Source of the DNA: Chloroflexi bacterium RBG_16_48_8 | Lineage (GTDB): Bacteria > Chloroflexota > Anaerolineae > Anaerolineales > E44-bin32 | DNA length: 5,480 bases | Reading direction: 5' to 3' | Assembly: GCA_001795115.1 (NCBI GenBank) | Contig: MGNI01000206.1 | Span: forward strand, 3,107-8,586 | Part shown: positions 1 through 5,480 of the stretch, piece by piece | How positions within the stretch are numbered: the first letter of the stretch is position 1 | Layout of the letters: each line of letters begins with the position of its first letter | Program-made: the position numbers and the translations under genes | The notes under the pieces: generated by a model | What the model saw: only the letters and a program-made list of their open reading frames with translations | The model's database searches: none | Told to the model about the DNA's origin: nothing

Positions 1-32
1 TCACGCCACATTGGGACAACCATCAAAGTGAG

Positions 33-47
33 AATGATTAGGTCATT
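33..47. promoter_or_regulatory. Weak inverted repeat before the ABC operon, possible operator
   Basis: AATGA-TTAGG-TCATT is a perfect 5-5 inverted repeat. The left part, GAGAATGATTA, matches the first half of the Fur box consensus at 9 of 11 positions; the right half does not. It lies about 65 bases upstream of ATG 112, a reasonable place for an operator if that start is right. Confidence 0.2.
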
Positions 48-111
48 TCGCCTGTATGAAGCAAGCATATCCACACTGTCCGTTTTGCTCCTTTACCCGT
101 ATTCTTATGAA

Positions 112-1239
112 ATGACAATCTCTGTAGCCGTGAAAAACTTACTTCAAGACAAGGTTCGCATTTTGCTTTCTGCAACAGGCGTTGCCCTGGCTGTCATGCT
201 CATCCTTGTCCTTAATGGTTTTGTGACTGGCTTGTACCAGCAAGTCAGTGCCTATTTGGACAACTCCCCAGGAACGCTGGTCATCACCCAACGCGGGGTG
301 ACCAATATGTTGGGCGCCACTTCTCTTATACCAACTGACACAATGGATCGAGCTCTTGAGTTGCAAACTGTTGCCGACGCTGTCCCCATCCTTTCCCAAT
401 TCGTCATTTTGAACCTTCACGATCTCAAGCAACCTGCCTATTTGATCGGCTACCCAGGTGGTCCCGGCACACCAGCTTCACGCGGCGGTCCATGGAACAT
501 CATCCAGGGCCGTGAACCTCTCACCAATGGGGAGATGGTGTTCGACCAGGTTTTAGCAAAACGGCATAACCTTAGGTTAGGGGATCGCTTTGAGTTGATG
601 GGACAGGAATTTAAAATCGTTGGCCTTTCTGATGGAACAACCTCGTGGATGACCAGCTTCATCTTCCTGAGGAAAGTAGCGGTCGAGGAGCTGCTTCGCG
701 CTCCTGAGGCAACTAGTTTTCTATTGGTGAGCCAAGAGCCCGGGATAGACCAGGCTCAAGTTATCAATCAATTAAAGCAGTTAGAGGGGATTGAAGTGTT
801 GCCCAAGGAAACCATCGTCGCCAATGACACCAAGCTGTTAGTGGAGGTGTTCAGCACGCCACTGCAGCTCATGGCCGGGATCGCCTTCTTTGTGGGGGTT
901 TTGGTTGTCGGTCTGGTGATCTATACCGCCACCATTGAACGACAACGGGAGTATGGTGTGTTGAAATCCATCGGTGCCTGTAACCGGTTCTTATACAAGC
1001 TCGTTATCATACAAGCAACCGTTGCAGCCGCACTCGGTGCAATCGCTGGGATTGGGTTTGCCCTTGGACTCGCAAAGACAATCATGCACTTTCGTCCGGA
1101 GTTTCTTATCATTTTTGAGTCGGATCTTATCTGGTTGGCTTTAGGAAGTAGTTTTGCGATATCCCTACTGGCCGCCATTGTCCCAGCAAGGACCATCGCA
1201 AAGTTGGAACCCGCAATGGTATTCCAGAGAGGAAGATAG
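112..1239 (+). CDS. FtsX/MacB-family ABC transporter permease (first of a pair)
   Basis: Membrane subunit of a type VII (MacB/LolCE-like) ABC transporter, 375 residues from ATG 112. Visible layout: one N-terminal membrane helix (about residues 16-40), a long extracytoplasmic domain (about 41-250), then three helices (about 253-274, 297-322 and 338-358). Family landmarks are the cytoplasmic loop IERQREYGVLKSIGA (275-289) before helix 3 and the C-terminal PARTIAKLEPAMVF (358-371). It is clearly a paralogue of the next gene: both have a Y-[IL]-D-[ND] stretch after helix 1, a 'QRGVTNM/QKGVRNM' segment, 'GGPW', and 'FKIVGL..GTTS'. ATG 112 was chosen because its MTISVAVKNL aligns with the start of the second permease (MFRLAYRNL). 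The frame stays open upstream to base 1, so GTG 28 or ATG 34 would also be possible, but neither ATG 112 nor the upstream starts has a clear Shine-Dalgarno. Only 2 bases separate it from the next gene. Family assignment is firm; the substrate is inferred from context. Confidence 0.9.
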   Translation: MTISVAVKNLLQDKVRILLSATGVALAVMLILVLNGFVTGLYQQVSAYLDNSPGTLVITQRGVTNMLGATSLIPTDTMDRALELQTVADAVPILSQFVILNLHDLKQPAYLIGYPGGPGTPASRGGPWNIIQGREPLTNGEMVFDQVLAKRHNLRLGDRFELMGQEFKIVGLSDGTTSWMTSFIFLRKVAVEELLRAPEATSFLLVSQEPGIDQAQVINQLKQLEGIEVLPKETIVANDTKLLVEVFSTPLQLMAGIAFFVGVLVVGLVIYTATIERQREYGVLKSIGACNRFLYKLVIIQATVAAALGAIAGIGFALGLAKTIMHFRPEFLIIFESDLIWLALGSSFAISLLAAIVPARTIAKLEPAMVFQRGR

Positions 1240-1241
1240 CA

Positions 1242-2351
1242 GTGTTTCGTCTGGCTTATAGGAACTTATTTCAATCGACCATACGTCTCACGATCTCTGC
1301 AGGTGGAGTTGCCTTGGCCCTGCTATTGGTTTTTTCGTTGGACGCCATCCTGGCTGGCTCAGAACGCCAGATGACCGCCTACATCGATGATACTGGAGCT
1401 GATCTGTTTATCTCCCAAAAAGGGGTACGCAATATGCACATGGCATCCTCTTCAATCCCACGCAATACAATTGATGCGGTAATGGATGTTGATGGGATTG
1501 AGCAGGCAACCCCAATTCTCTACCTGACCAATGTCATCGATGTGGGTGAGCAACAGTTCCTCGCATATATTATCGGCGTTGAACAAGACGCTCCTTTTGG
1601 AGGGCCATGGGATCTTTTTAAAGGGCGTTCAAGTCCCAACCCGGGGGAAATTATCATTGATCATACCGTTGCACAGAAATCCAACCTGATCTTAGGGGAC
1701 AATGTTGATGTGCTTGGTCGCAGCTTTAAAATCGTTGGATTGGCCAAGGGGACAACCAGCATTATCAACTCGGCAGCTTTCATCAGCCTGGAGGACTTCT
1801 TTCAAGAACGGGGAACGGACCAAGTGATAAGCTACCTTCTCGCAACGGTTACCGAAGGGCAATCCCCTAATGTTATTGCTAGGCGAATCGAAGCTGAGAT
1901 ATCTGGAATAACTGCGTCCCCACGTGCCACCTTTTCATCAGGAGAGGCTCGCATTATCGAGGACATGGGGGCGGACATCATCTCCTTAATGAATTTGATT
2001 GGGTTTCTCATTGGGTTAGCCGTGACGGGATTAACGACCTACACGGCGACATTGGCAAGACGATCCGAATATGGCATGTTAAAAGCACTTGGAGCAAGGA
2101 ACATCCACTTATACACAACCGTCGTATGGCAAGCCCTGATCAGCGTCACGATCGGATTTATCATCGCCATTGGGCTAACCTTCCTGTTGAGTGTTGTGAT
2201 CCCGTTTATCTCACCGGAAGTGGGGTTGATTGTGACATGGAGTTCAATGACAAAAATTGCCCTTGCAGCAGGCGGGATTGCATTGGTTTCCGCCATTTTA
2301 CCCATCTGGCAGATAGCCAAGCTGGACCCTGCCATGGTATTTAGGAGCTAA
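1242..2351 (+). CDS. FtsX/MacB-family ABC transporter permease (second of a pair)
   Basis: Second membrane subunit, 369 residues, same architecture as its upstream paralogue: helix 1 at about 17-38, extracytoplasmic domain about 40-245, then helices near 247-268, 296-320 and 335-355. It keeps the cytoplasmic loop 'LARRSEYGMLKALGA' (271-285) and ends in 'IAKLDPAMVFRS'. The start is a GTG placed 2 bases after the first permease's stop; a purine-rich ribosome site (AGAGGAAG, 1228-1235) lies in the end of the preceding gene. Two unequal permeases in tandem imply a heterodimeric membrane unit, as in LolCE, rather than the MacB homodimer. Neither permease carries a fused ATPase; that is supplied by the next gene. 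In Campylobacter P19 loci a similar permease pair accompanies FTR1, which is the main reason to suspect an iron role here. The pairing is seen; the iron role is inference. Confidence 0.9.
   Translation: MFRLAYRNLFQSTIRLTISAGGVALALLLVFSLDAILAGSERQMTAYIDDTGADLFISQKGVRNMHMASSSIPRNTIDAVMDVDGIEQATPILYLTNVIDVGEQQFLAYIIGVEQDAPFGGPWDLFKGRSSPNPGEIIIDHTVAQKSNLILGDNVDVLGRSFKIVGLAKGTTSIINSAAFISLEDFFQERGTDQVISYLLATVTEGQSPNVIARRIEAEISGITASPRATFSSGEARIIEDMGADIISLMNLIGFLIGLAVTGLTTYTATLARRSEYGMLKALGARNIHLYTTVVWQALISVTIGFIIAIGLTFLLSVVIPFISPEVGLIVTWSSMTKIALAAGGIALVSAILPIWQIAKLDPAMVFRS
2343..2347 (+). promoter_or_regulatory. Ribosome binding site of the ATPase-YHS gene
   Basis: AGGAG sits within the last codons of the second permease, seven bases before ATG 2355, and supports that start over the later in-frame ATG 2382. 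Confidence 0.75.
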
Positions 2352-2354
2352 AGA

Positions 2355-3260
2355 ATGAAGAATGCCTTGGACAAAAATCACATGATTGAACCTTGTATAG
2401 AAAAAAGTCATCAAGCAACACTGTTTGCAAAAAACATTACCAAACGCTACGGAACCGGATCTACAGAAGTGATCGCGGTTCGGGACGTATCCCTTATGAT
2501 CCAACCGGGCGAGGTTGTGTTGATCATGGGACCCTCAGGTTCAGGGAAGACAACGCTGCTTTTGATCCTCGGCGCCCTCCTCAAACCAACCCACGGTGAA
2601 ATCCGCATGGGTGAAGAGGATTTGGTCGCCATGTCCGAAAAGAAATTACCCGAGATCCGTTTGAGGAAGTTTGGCTTTATATTCCAGGATTTCAACCTCT
2701 TATCTGCCCTCACAGTCAAAGAGAATGTAGCTATCGCTGCTCAACTGGCTGGTTTAAAAGGACGTCAAGCGCGTGCTAAAGCTGAAACCATCCTCGTCGA
2801 TTTAGGTCTTGAGGATCGTCTTAATTTTCTTCCCGAGAAACTCTCCGGGGGGGAGAAACAGCGCGTCGCAATTGCCCGTGCTCTGGTTAACGACCCTGCT
2901 CTGATCCTGGCTGATGAGCCAACAGCTAATCTGGATTCAAAAATTGGGCAGGAGGTGATGCGGATGTTGCGTCGTATTGCCAAGGATCAAAATCGAAGTG
3001 TGATTATTGTGAGCCACGACCCGAGAATCAAGGAGATCGCCGATCGAGTCCTCTGGTTAGAGGATGGGCAATTCAAGGATATGGTGGAAATGGCGCTCGA
3101 TCCTGTGTGCGGTATGGCCGTTGAGCGTGAAAATGCGCCTGCATCACTAGAATACCAGGGGGAAACCTACTATTTCTGCGCAGATGGCTGCCAACAGGAG
3201 TTCGCCTCCTCTCCACAGCACTTTCTCTCACCAGACCATTCCCTGCAGCACAAGGTGTGA
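2355..3260 (+). CDS. ABC transporter ATPase (LolD/MacB class) with C-terminal YHS metal-binding domain
   Basis: Cytoplasmic ATP-hydrolysing subunit for the two permeases, 301 residues. The ATPase domain (about 22-240) is complete: Walker A GPSGSGKT (59-66), Q-loop Gln111 in FIFQDFNLL, signature LSGGEKQ (163-169), Walker B LILADEPT (183-190, with catalytic Glu188), D-loop NLDS, and switch His221. These motifs match the LolD/MacB/FtsE class. LolD-type proteins normally end about where 'VLWLEDGQF' (232-240) falls. Here a short linker is followed by a full YHS domain (249-291): DPVCGM, then YYFCADGC, then F...P..FL, as found on copper P-type ATPases and other metal proteins. Candidate ligands are Cys252, Cys275, Cys279 and possibly His289. 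ATG 2355 follows AGGAG (2343-2347) at 7 bases and lies 3 bases after the second permease's stop, so the three genes are surely one operon. No frameshift or missing ATPase residue is seen. The fusion hints at metal sensing or binding by the transporter. Confidence 0.95.
   Translation: MKNALDKNHMIEPCIEKSHQATLFAKNITKRYGTGSTEVIAVRDVSLMIQPGEVVLIMGPSGSGKTTLLLILGALLKPTHGEIRMGEEDLVAMSEKKLPEIRLRKFGFIFQDFNLLSALTVKENVAIAAQLAGLKGRQARAKAETILVDLGLEDRLNFLPEKLSGGEKQRVAIARALVNDPALILADEPTANLDSKIGQEVMRMLRRIAKDQNRSVIIVSHDPRIKEIADRVLWLEDGQFKDMVEMALDPVCGMAVERENAPASLEYQGETYYFCADGCQQEFASSPQHFLSPDHSLQHKV
3099..3227 (+). other. YHS domain coding segment fused to the ABC ATPase
   Basis: This encodes residues 249-291 of the ATPase gene. 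It opens with DPVCGM, continues with an aromatic-rich strand 'YQGETYYFC', then a second cysteine four residues on (Cys275 and Cys279), and ends with a 'F.SSPQHFL' helix, matching the usual YHS layout nearly residue for residue. It is in frame with the ATPase with no intervening stop. Internal ATGs at 3081 and 3090 could in principle give a free YHS peptide. Only a weak AAGG lies before them, so a fused product is the better reading. Confidence 0.9.
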
Positions 3261-3350
3261 AAACCTCCATCCTCCGGAATATCTGTAGGACTCTCTTATC
3301 CTGACCTCAGACTGATTTTTGTTCTATTCCTACACGTATGACATCTCTGT

Positions 3351-3379
3351 TTGGAACGATTTCCATATGGGCATATTTT
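3351..3379 (+). promoter_or_regulatory. Possible sigma-70-type promoter for the exported protein gene
   Basis: TTGGAA (3351-3356), a 17-base spacer and TATTTT (3374-3379) match four of six bases in each consensus box. It would leave a leader of about 145 bases before ATG 3532, containing the palindrome at 3435-3447. The match is only moderate and such matches occur by chance; read-through from the ABC operon remains possible because no convincing terminator follows base 3260. Confidence 0.25.
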
Positions 3380-3434
3380 CCCATGGCAGTCTTGCAAGCC
3401 ATCTTACCAAGTTTATCCCCCACCTACCCTATCA

Positions 3435-3447
3435 TCATGTCACATGA
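3435..3447. promoter_or_regulatory. Perfect 6-1-6 palindrome, possible operator
   Basis: TCATGT-C-ACATGA is a perfect inverted repeat with a one-base centre, 84 bases before the exported protein's start codon. A -10-like TATCAT (3430-3435) touches its left end, though without a good -35 box. The size and symmetry suit a dimeric repressor site, but I cannot name the regulator. Confidence 0.3.
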
Positions 3448-3520
3448 GGGGTACGATCCCCAATCCATATCAACGTCAAGCACACGGGCTTGGAAGATAG
3501 TCACCTATTTAATCGTTTCA

Positions 3521-3527
3521 AAGGAGG
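3521..3527 (+). promoter_or_regulatory. Ribosome binding site of the exported protein gene
   Basis: AAGGAGG is an almost perfect Shine-Dalgarno, four bases before ATG 3532. It decides the start against the in-frame ATG 3490, which has no such site. Confidence 0.85.
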
Positions 3528-3531
3528 AATT

Positions 3532-4089
3532 ATGTTTCACACGAGTAAATCAATGCTACGAATATTTACCGGAGCGGCCCTTGTTGTTTTAGCCGCGGCC
3601 ATCGCTCTACCTGCAAGTGCGGGGGGATTTACCCACGGTATTGTGATAACTGTGGACGATGAAGACTATAACTTTGCTGACGCTCCAGATGGTCCAGGTG
3701 GTGCTTTCGACATCCCAGGACATTACTGGGTCCAGGCTGGGCCAGATAAACTTGTCGGGAAGCATTTCAACACAGGACCTTTCGGAGCTCCAAGCTGGTG
3801 GGCTTCGGAAGCCGACGACGGCGAGTTCCTTTATAAAGTAGACGCGATCATCGACACTTGGTCTGCAGAGAAGGCTGCGAAATACGCATCTCGTGGTTAT
3901 CTCCATTATCACGAACTTCTCAGTGTGTCAGACGGAACCCTTCACCCTGAAAAAGTTGTTTGGCTTAAACACACAGCACGGACTAGTTTCAATTTGGATG
4001 GGGGTCCTCACCCCGAACTAGGACATGAGGTAACGCCTGGCTTGGATCAGGATTTTATTCCCAATGGGAATATGCCCTACATTCCCTAG
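3532..4089 (+). CDS. Exported histidine-rich protein of unrecognised family
   Basis: 185 residues from ATG 3532. I do not recognise the family. The N-terminus is a good Sec signal peptide: basic MFHTSKSMLR, a hydrophobic core to about residue 27, and ALPASA as a type I cleavage site after Ala30. There is no cysteine, so it is not a lipoprotein, and no later membrane helix. The mature part (about 155 residues) has nine histidines (35, 64, 78, 125, 127, 138, 147, 160, 165), including YLHYHEL (123-129), plus many Asp/Glu residues. It also has a cluster of aromatic-rich motifs: GHYWVQAGP, GKHFNTGPFGAPSWW and VVWLKHTA, then a Pro-rich end. These look like a folded, conserved extracytoplasmic domain and would suit metal binding. 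ATG 3532 is preferred over ATG 3490 because AAGGAGG lies just before it and the signal peptide then starts cleanly. It sits between an ABC transporter and FTR1. A role as the iron-binding partner (the place P19 holds elsewhere) is an inference from context only. Confidence 0.8.
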   Translation: MFHTSKSMLRIFTGAALVVLAAAIALPASAGGFTHGIVITVDDEDYNFADAPDGPGGAFDIPGHYWVQAGPDKLVGKHFNTGPFGAPSWWASEADDGEFLYKVDAIIDTWSAEKAAKYASRGYLHYHELLSVSDGTLHPEKVVWLKHTARTSFNLDGGPHPELGHEVTPGLDQDFIPNGNMPYIP

Positions 4090-4144
4090 CTGAGATCAAA
4101 TGTTTTTGAGTAATTAATACCCGAACTTTTGACCGAGATATTTA

Positions 4145-4172
4145 AAAGGCTCAGCCGATCGGCTGAGGCTTT
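4145..4172. terminator. Bidirectional intrinsic terminator between convergent blocks
   Basis: AAAGGCTCAGCC-GATC-GGCTGAGGCTTT folds into a long hairpin. The core CTCAGCCGATCGGCTGAG (4150-4167) is a perfect palindrome. After one G-G mismatch, four more pairs (GAAA side with CTTT side) extend the stem. On the + strand it ends in GGCTTT, 55 bases after the exported protein's stop. On the - strand it ends in CCTTTT, which suits FTR1 transcripts. T-tracts are short, so efficiency may be modest. Confidence 0.75.
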
Positions 4173-4174
4173 CG

Positions 4175-4190
4175 CGAATCAACCGATTCG
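4175..4190. terminator. Second small hairpin next to the terminator
   Basis: CGAATC-AACC-GATTCG gives a six-pair stem with a four-base loop, directly after the main terminator hairpin. No T-tract follows on the + strand, so it may be an auxiliary or RNA-stabilising stem rather than a terminator by itself. Confidence 0.35.
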
Positions 4191-4206
4191 TTCGTTCAGA
4201 CTATGC

Positions 4207-4426
4207 TCTCAATAGGATGAAAATAACAGGTCCATTCGATGCGTCCGAGTGGTTCGACTGATCAATCAGTAGGTAGCGTGTGGGGAAAGCTACTATTTGC
4301 CAGATGTGATCCTCAGCTTATACCAAACCAAATCGGCATGTAAAGCTGATGGTCCAATGGCATCCAACATATTCTGTTACCAAGAGTTCACCGTCAGGAG
4401 TATTTGATTTTTCTGTCCTATTGAGA
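4207..4426. repeat. Distant 11-base inverted repeat bracketing 220 bases
   Basis: TCTCAATAGGA (4207-4217) recurs inverted as TCCTATTGAGA (4416-4426). Inside both arms A-rich sequence follows (TGAAAATAACA against CAGAAAAATCAAA, read inward), so similarity runs slightly past the perfect core. Between the arms lies a short palindrome, ACTGATCAATCAGT (4257-4270). No target-site duplication flanks the arms and no reading frame is convincing inside, so a small non-coding mobile element is only a possibility. Confidence 0.3.
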
Positions 4427-4484
4427 ACAACAAGATTCATGCAAATACAACTCAGCGAGAAGGTGGTTACACTAGAAATTGAGT

Positions 4485-5312
4485 TTATTCCGTCTCTTGC
4501 ACCCGTACAGAACGCATAGATAATACTTTTCGTAAACCGATAAATATCAAAATGTAGTAACCAATGTAAGCCAGGAACTCTGTCAGGGATGGATTCCCAT
4601 TGTAACCAAACAATGCCTTAAGTAATTGCCCAAACAAGGATTCTTCACTCAGGATATGGTTAATATCCCAGATAGGGTCGATTATTGCCGGAACCCAACC
4701 CGCTTCATTCAATTCATGTACTCCATGCGCTACCAATCCGGCAGCGAGCAAAATCAATAATACACCTGTCACTTGAAAGAACCGACGGATGTTTAGGCGT
4801 ACAGTCGTTGCGAAAATCAACCATCCAAGCAAGGCCGCTGTAATTACTCCAGCCACCCCACCAATCAAGGTTTCGCTTGCCGAGACAGTTAGCGCTGCTG
4901 CTGTAAGAAAGAGTGCAGTCTCAACTCCCTCTCGAAGAACAGCAAAAAATGCGATTCCGAATAACCCCCATCTTTGTCCTTGCAGAACTGCCTGTCGGAC
5001 ATCACTTTCCATGCCTTGTTGCATGAGGGGACCTTGACGGTGCATCCAAATGATCATCCAACTAAGAACTCCTGCTGCAACAAGCATCATTACACCCTCG
5101 AACACTTCTTCAATGGTTCCTTCTAAACTAGCACCGAAAAATTGCAGAAGTCCGGCAATTACAAAACTCAGGATGATTGCTAATGTCACACCAGCCCAAA
5201 CTGCTGTGCGATATCCTTGACGCCCCATCTTTGACAACACACCTAGTGTAAGACCAACAACCAGCGCAGCCTCCAAACCCTCCCTCAAGCCAATCAAAAA
5301 TCCAGGAATCAT
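4485..5312 (-). CDS. FTR1/EfeU-family iron permease
   Basis: Inner-membrane, high-affinity iron permease, 275 residues, close to the length of E. coli EfeU. Both family iron-transport motifs are present: REGLE (10-14) in helix 1 and REGVE (128-132) in helix 4. The acidic EEVFEG segment leading into helix 3 (68-73) and the HELNEAGWVP stretch (199-208) after helix 6 also fit the family. About seven membrane helices are visible (near 5-26, 34-58, 70-91, 116-141, 147-170, 180-198 and 246-264). FTR1 proteins move iron that is oxidised or handed over by a partner; here the gene directly upstream encodes a Rieske protein. ATG 5312 is fixed by a strong AGGAGG seven bases upstream, and only 17 bases separate it from the Rieske stop, so the two are co-transcribed. 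No EfeO/EfeB, multicopper oxidase or P19 gene is visible in the window. Family call is very secure; specificity for ferrous versus ferric iron cannot be read from sequence. Confidence 0.95.
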   Translation of the reverse strand: MIPGFLIGLREGLEAALVVGLTLGVLSKMGRQGYRTAVWAGVTLAIILSFVIAGLLQFFGASLEGTIEEVFEGVMMLVAAGVLSWMIIWMHRQGPLMQQGMESDVRQAVLQGQRWGLFGIAFFAVLREGVETALFLTAAALTVSASETLIGGVAGVITAALLGWLIFATTVRLNIRRFFQVTGVLLILLAAGLVAHGVHELNEAGWVPAIIDPIWDINHILSEESLFGQLLKALFGYNGNPSLTEFLAYIGYYILIFIGLRKVLSMRSVRVQETE

Positions 5313-5319
5313 AATCTTT

Positions 5320-5325
5320 CCTCCT
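5320..5325 (-). promoter_or_regulatory. Ribosome binding site of the FTR1 gene
   Basis: On the - strand AGGAGG lies seven bases before ATG 5312, inside the 17-base gap after the Rieske stop. It gives FTR1 its own strong initiation site within the shared transcript. Confidence 0.85.
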
Positions 5326-5329
5326 CCAC

Positions 5330-5480
5330 TTAGGCCACCAAGATGAATATTTCCTCACCATTGATCATGGTTCGATAACGATCCAATGGTCGCGGTGGAG
5401 GACCGGAGACAACATTTCCCTGTCTATCAAATATGCCTACATGACAGGGGCAATGAAATTGTTCGCGCTCGTCATTCCAA
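5330..5480 (-). CDS. Rieske [2Fe-2S] protein, C-terminal part (cut by the window edge)
   Basis: The last 49 residues of a gene that enters from the right edge; its start and box I (CxH) lie outside. In the - strand frame ending at the TAA at 5330-5332, the peptide reads FHCPCHVGIFD, then a Gly turn, then GPPPRPLDRY, and a final beta-strand EEIFILVA. This is Rieske box II: Cys-Pro-Cys-His (5441-5452) supplies one Cys and the His ligand to the cluster, plus the disulphide Cys, followed by the typical Pro loop. The form CPCH-x-G, rather than CPCHGS, resembles menaquinol-oxidising QcrA-type or stand-alone low-potential Rieske proteins. It ends 17 bases before the FTR1 permease, so it is very probably the partner gene. 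Whether it belongs to a bc complex or is a dedicated electron carrier for iron uptake cannot be settled from this fragment. Confidence 0.9.
   Translation of the reverse strand, partial: WNDEREQFHCPCHVGIFDRQGNVVSGPPPRPLDRYRTMINGEEIFILVA

Larger units (their letters stand above)
4090..4484. other. Gene-free convergent intergenic region
   Basis: 395 bases between the two facing stop codons. It holds the terminator hairpin and its neighbour (4145-4190), the distant inverted repeat (4207-4426) and the palindrome at 4257-4270. The longest - strand frame noted (ATG 4440 to stop 4318, 40 codons) lacks a ribosome site and family features. No tRNA, CRISPR repeat or promoter is evident to me. Confidence 0.6.

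Noticed and set aside
1..41. Tail of an upstream gene in the other two frames (stops at 29-31 and 39-41)
   Set aside because: Only 9 to 12 codons are visible in each and none shows a recognisable ending, so an upstream gene cannot be claimed.
28..111. N-terminal extension of the first permease from GTG 28 or ATG 34
   Set aside because: The frame is open even to base 1, but the added residues do not match the second permease, and the alignment of both N-termini favours ATG 112. It cannot be fully excluded because no start here has a good ribosome site.
3073..3270. 65-codon - strand frame opposite the YHS segment, and similar frames opposite the other genes
   Set aside because: They lie wholly opposite clearly coding domains and have no ribosome sites or family motifs, so they are antisense shadows.
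3261..3325. Terminator after the ATPase-YHS gene at the T-run 3316-3320
   Set aside because: The T-run follows only very short complementary pieces (CTGA/TCAG with a two-base loop), so no stable stem can be supported.
3448..3461. GGGG-TACGAT-CCCC hairpin in the leader of the exported protein gene
   Set aside because: Only four pairs with a six-base loop; too short to call a regulatory RNA element by itself.
3338..3592. 84-codon + strand frame in the gap before the exported protein
   Set aside because: It lacks a ribosome site, overlaps the start and signal peptide of a better gene in another frame, and shows no domain features.
4318..4440. 40-codon - strand frame downstream of FTR1
   Set aside because: No Shine-Dalgarno before its ATG, no recognisable motif, and it lies across the inverted repeat; best treated as chance.

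Overview
The window holds six genes in two convergent blocks, and they read as a bacterial iron-handling locus. The block on the + strand (about 112-3260) is a tight three-gene ABC transporter operon: two paralogous FtsX/MacB-type permeases followed by an ATPase of the LolD/MacB class. The ATPase carries a YHS metal-binding domain fused to its C-terminus. After a gap of about 270 bases comes a fourth + strand gene (3532-4089). It encodes a small exported protein that is rich in histidine and acidic residues, and I do not recognise its family.

The block on the - strand enters from the right edge. First is the C-terminal end of a Rieske [2Fe-2S] protein (5330-5480, cut by the window), with an intact box II Cys-Pro-Cys-His. 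Seventeen bases later comes a full-length FTR1/EfeU-family high-affinity iron permease (4485-5312) with both REGxE iron-transport motifs. The two blocks converge on a gene-free stretch (4090-4484) that holds a hairpin able to terminate transcription from both sides.

Taken together, the layout resembles the P19/FTR1 iron-uptake loci known from Campylobacter and relatives, where an FTR1 permease sits beside two FtsX-like permeases and an ABC ATPase. Here no P19 (Tp34-type) protein is visible. A Rieske protein sits with FTR1, a YHS domain sits on the ATPase, and an unassigned histidine-rich exported protein lies between the blocks. My working inference is a variant iron-uptake or iron-redox system in which the Rieske protein handles electrons, the exported protein may bind metal outside the membrane, and the YHS domain may let the ABC module sense or bind metal.

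The organism cannot be fixed from this window. Base composition is mixed (roughly half G+C by eye), Shine-Dalgarno sequences are conventional, and genes are closely packed. The Rieske box II (CPCHVGIFD, then GPPPRPL) looks like the menaquinol-type or low-potential Rieske proteins of Gram-positive and Chloroflexota-like bacteria. An environmental bacterium of such a lineage is plausible but unproven.
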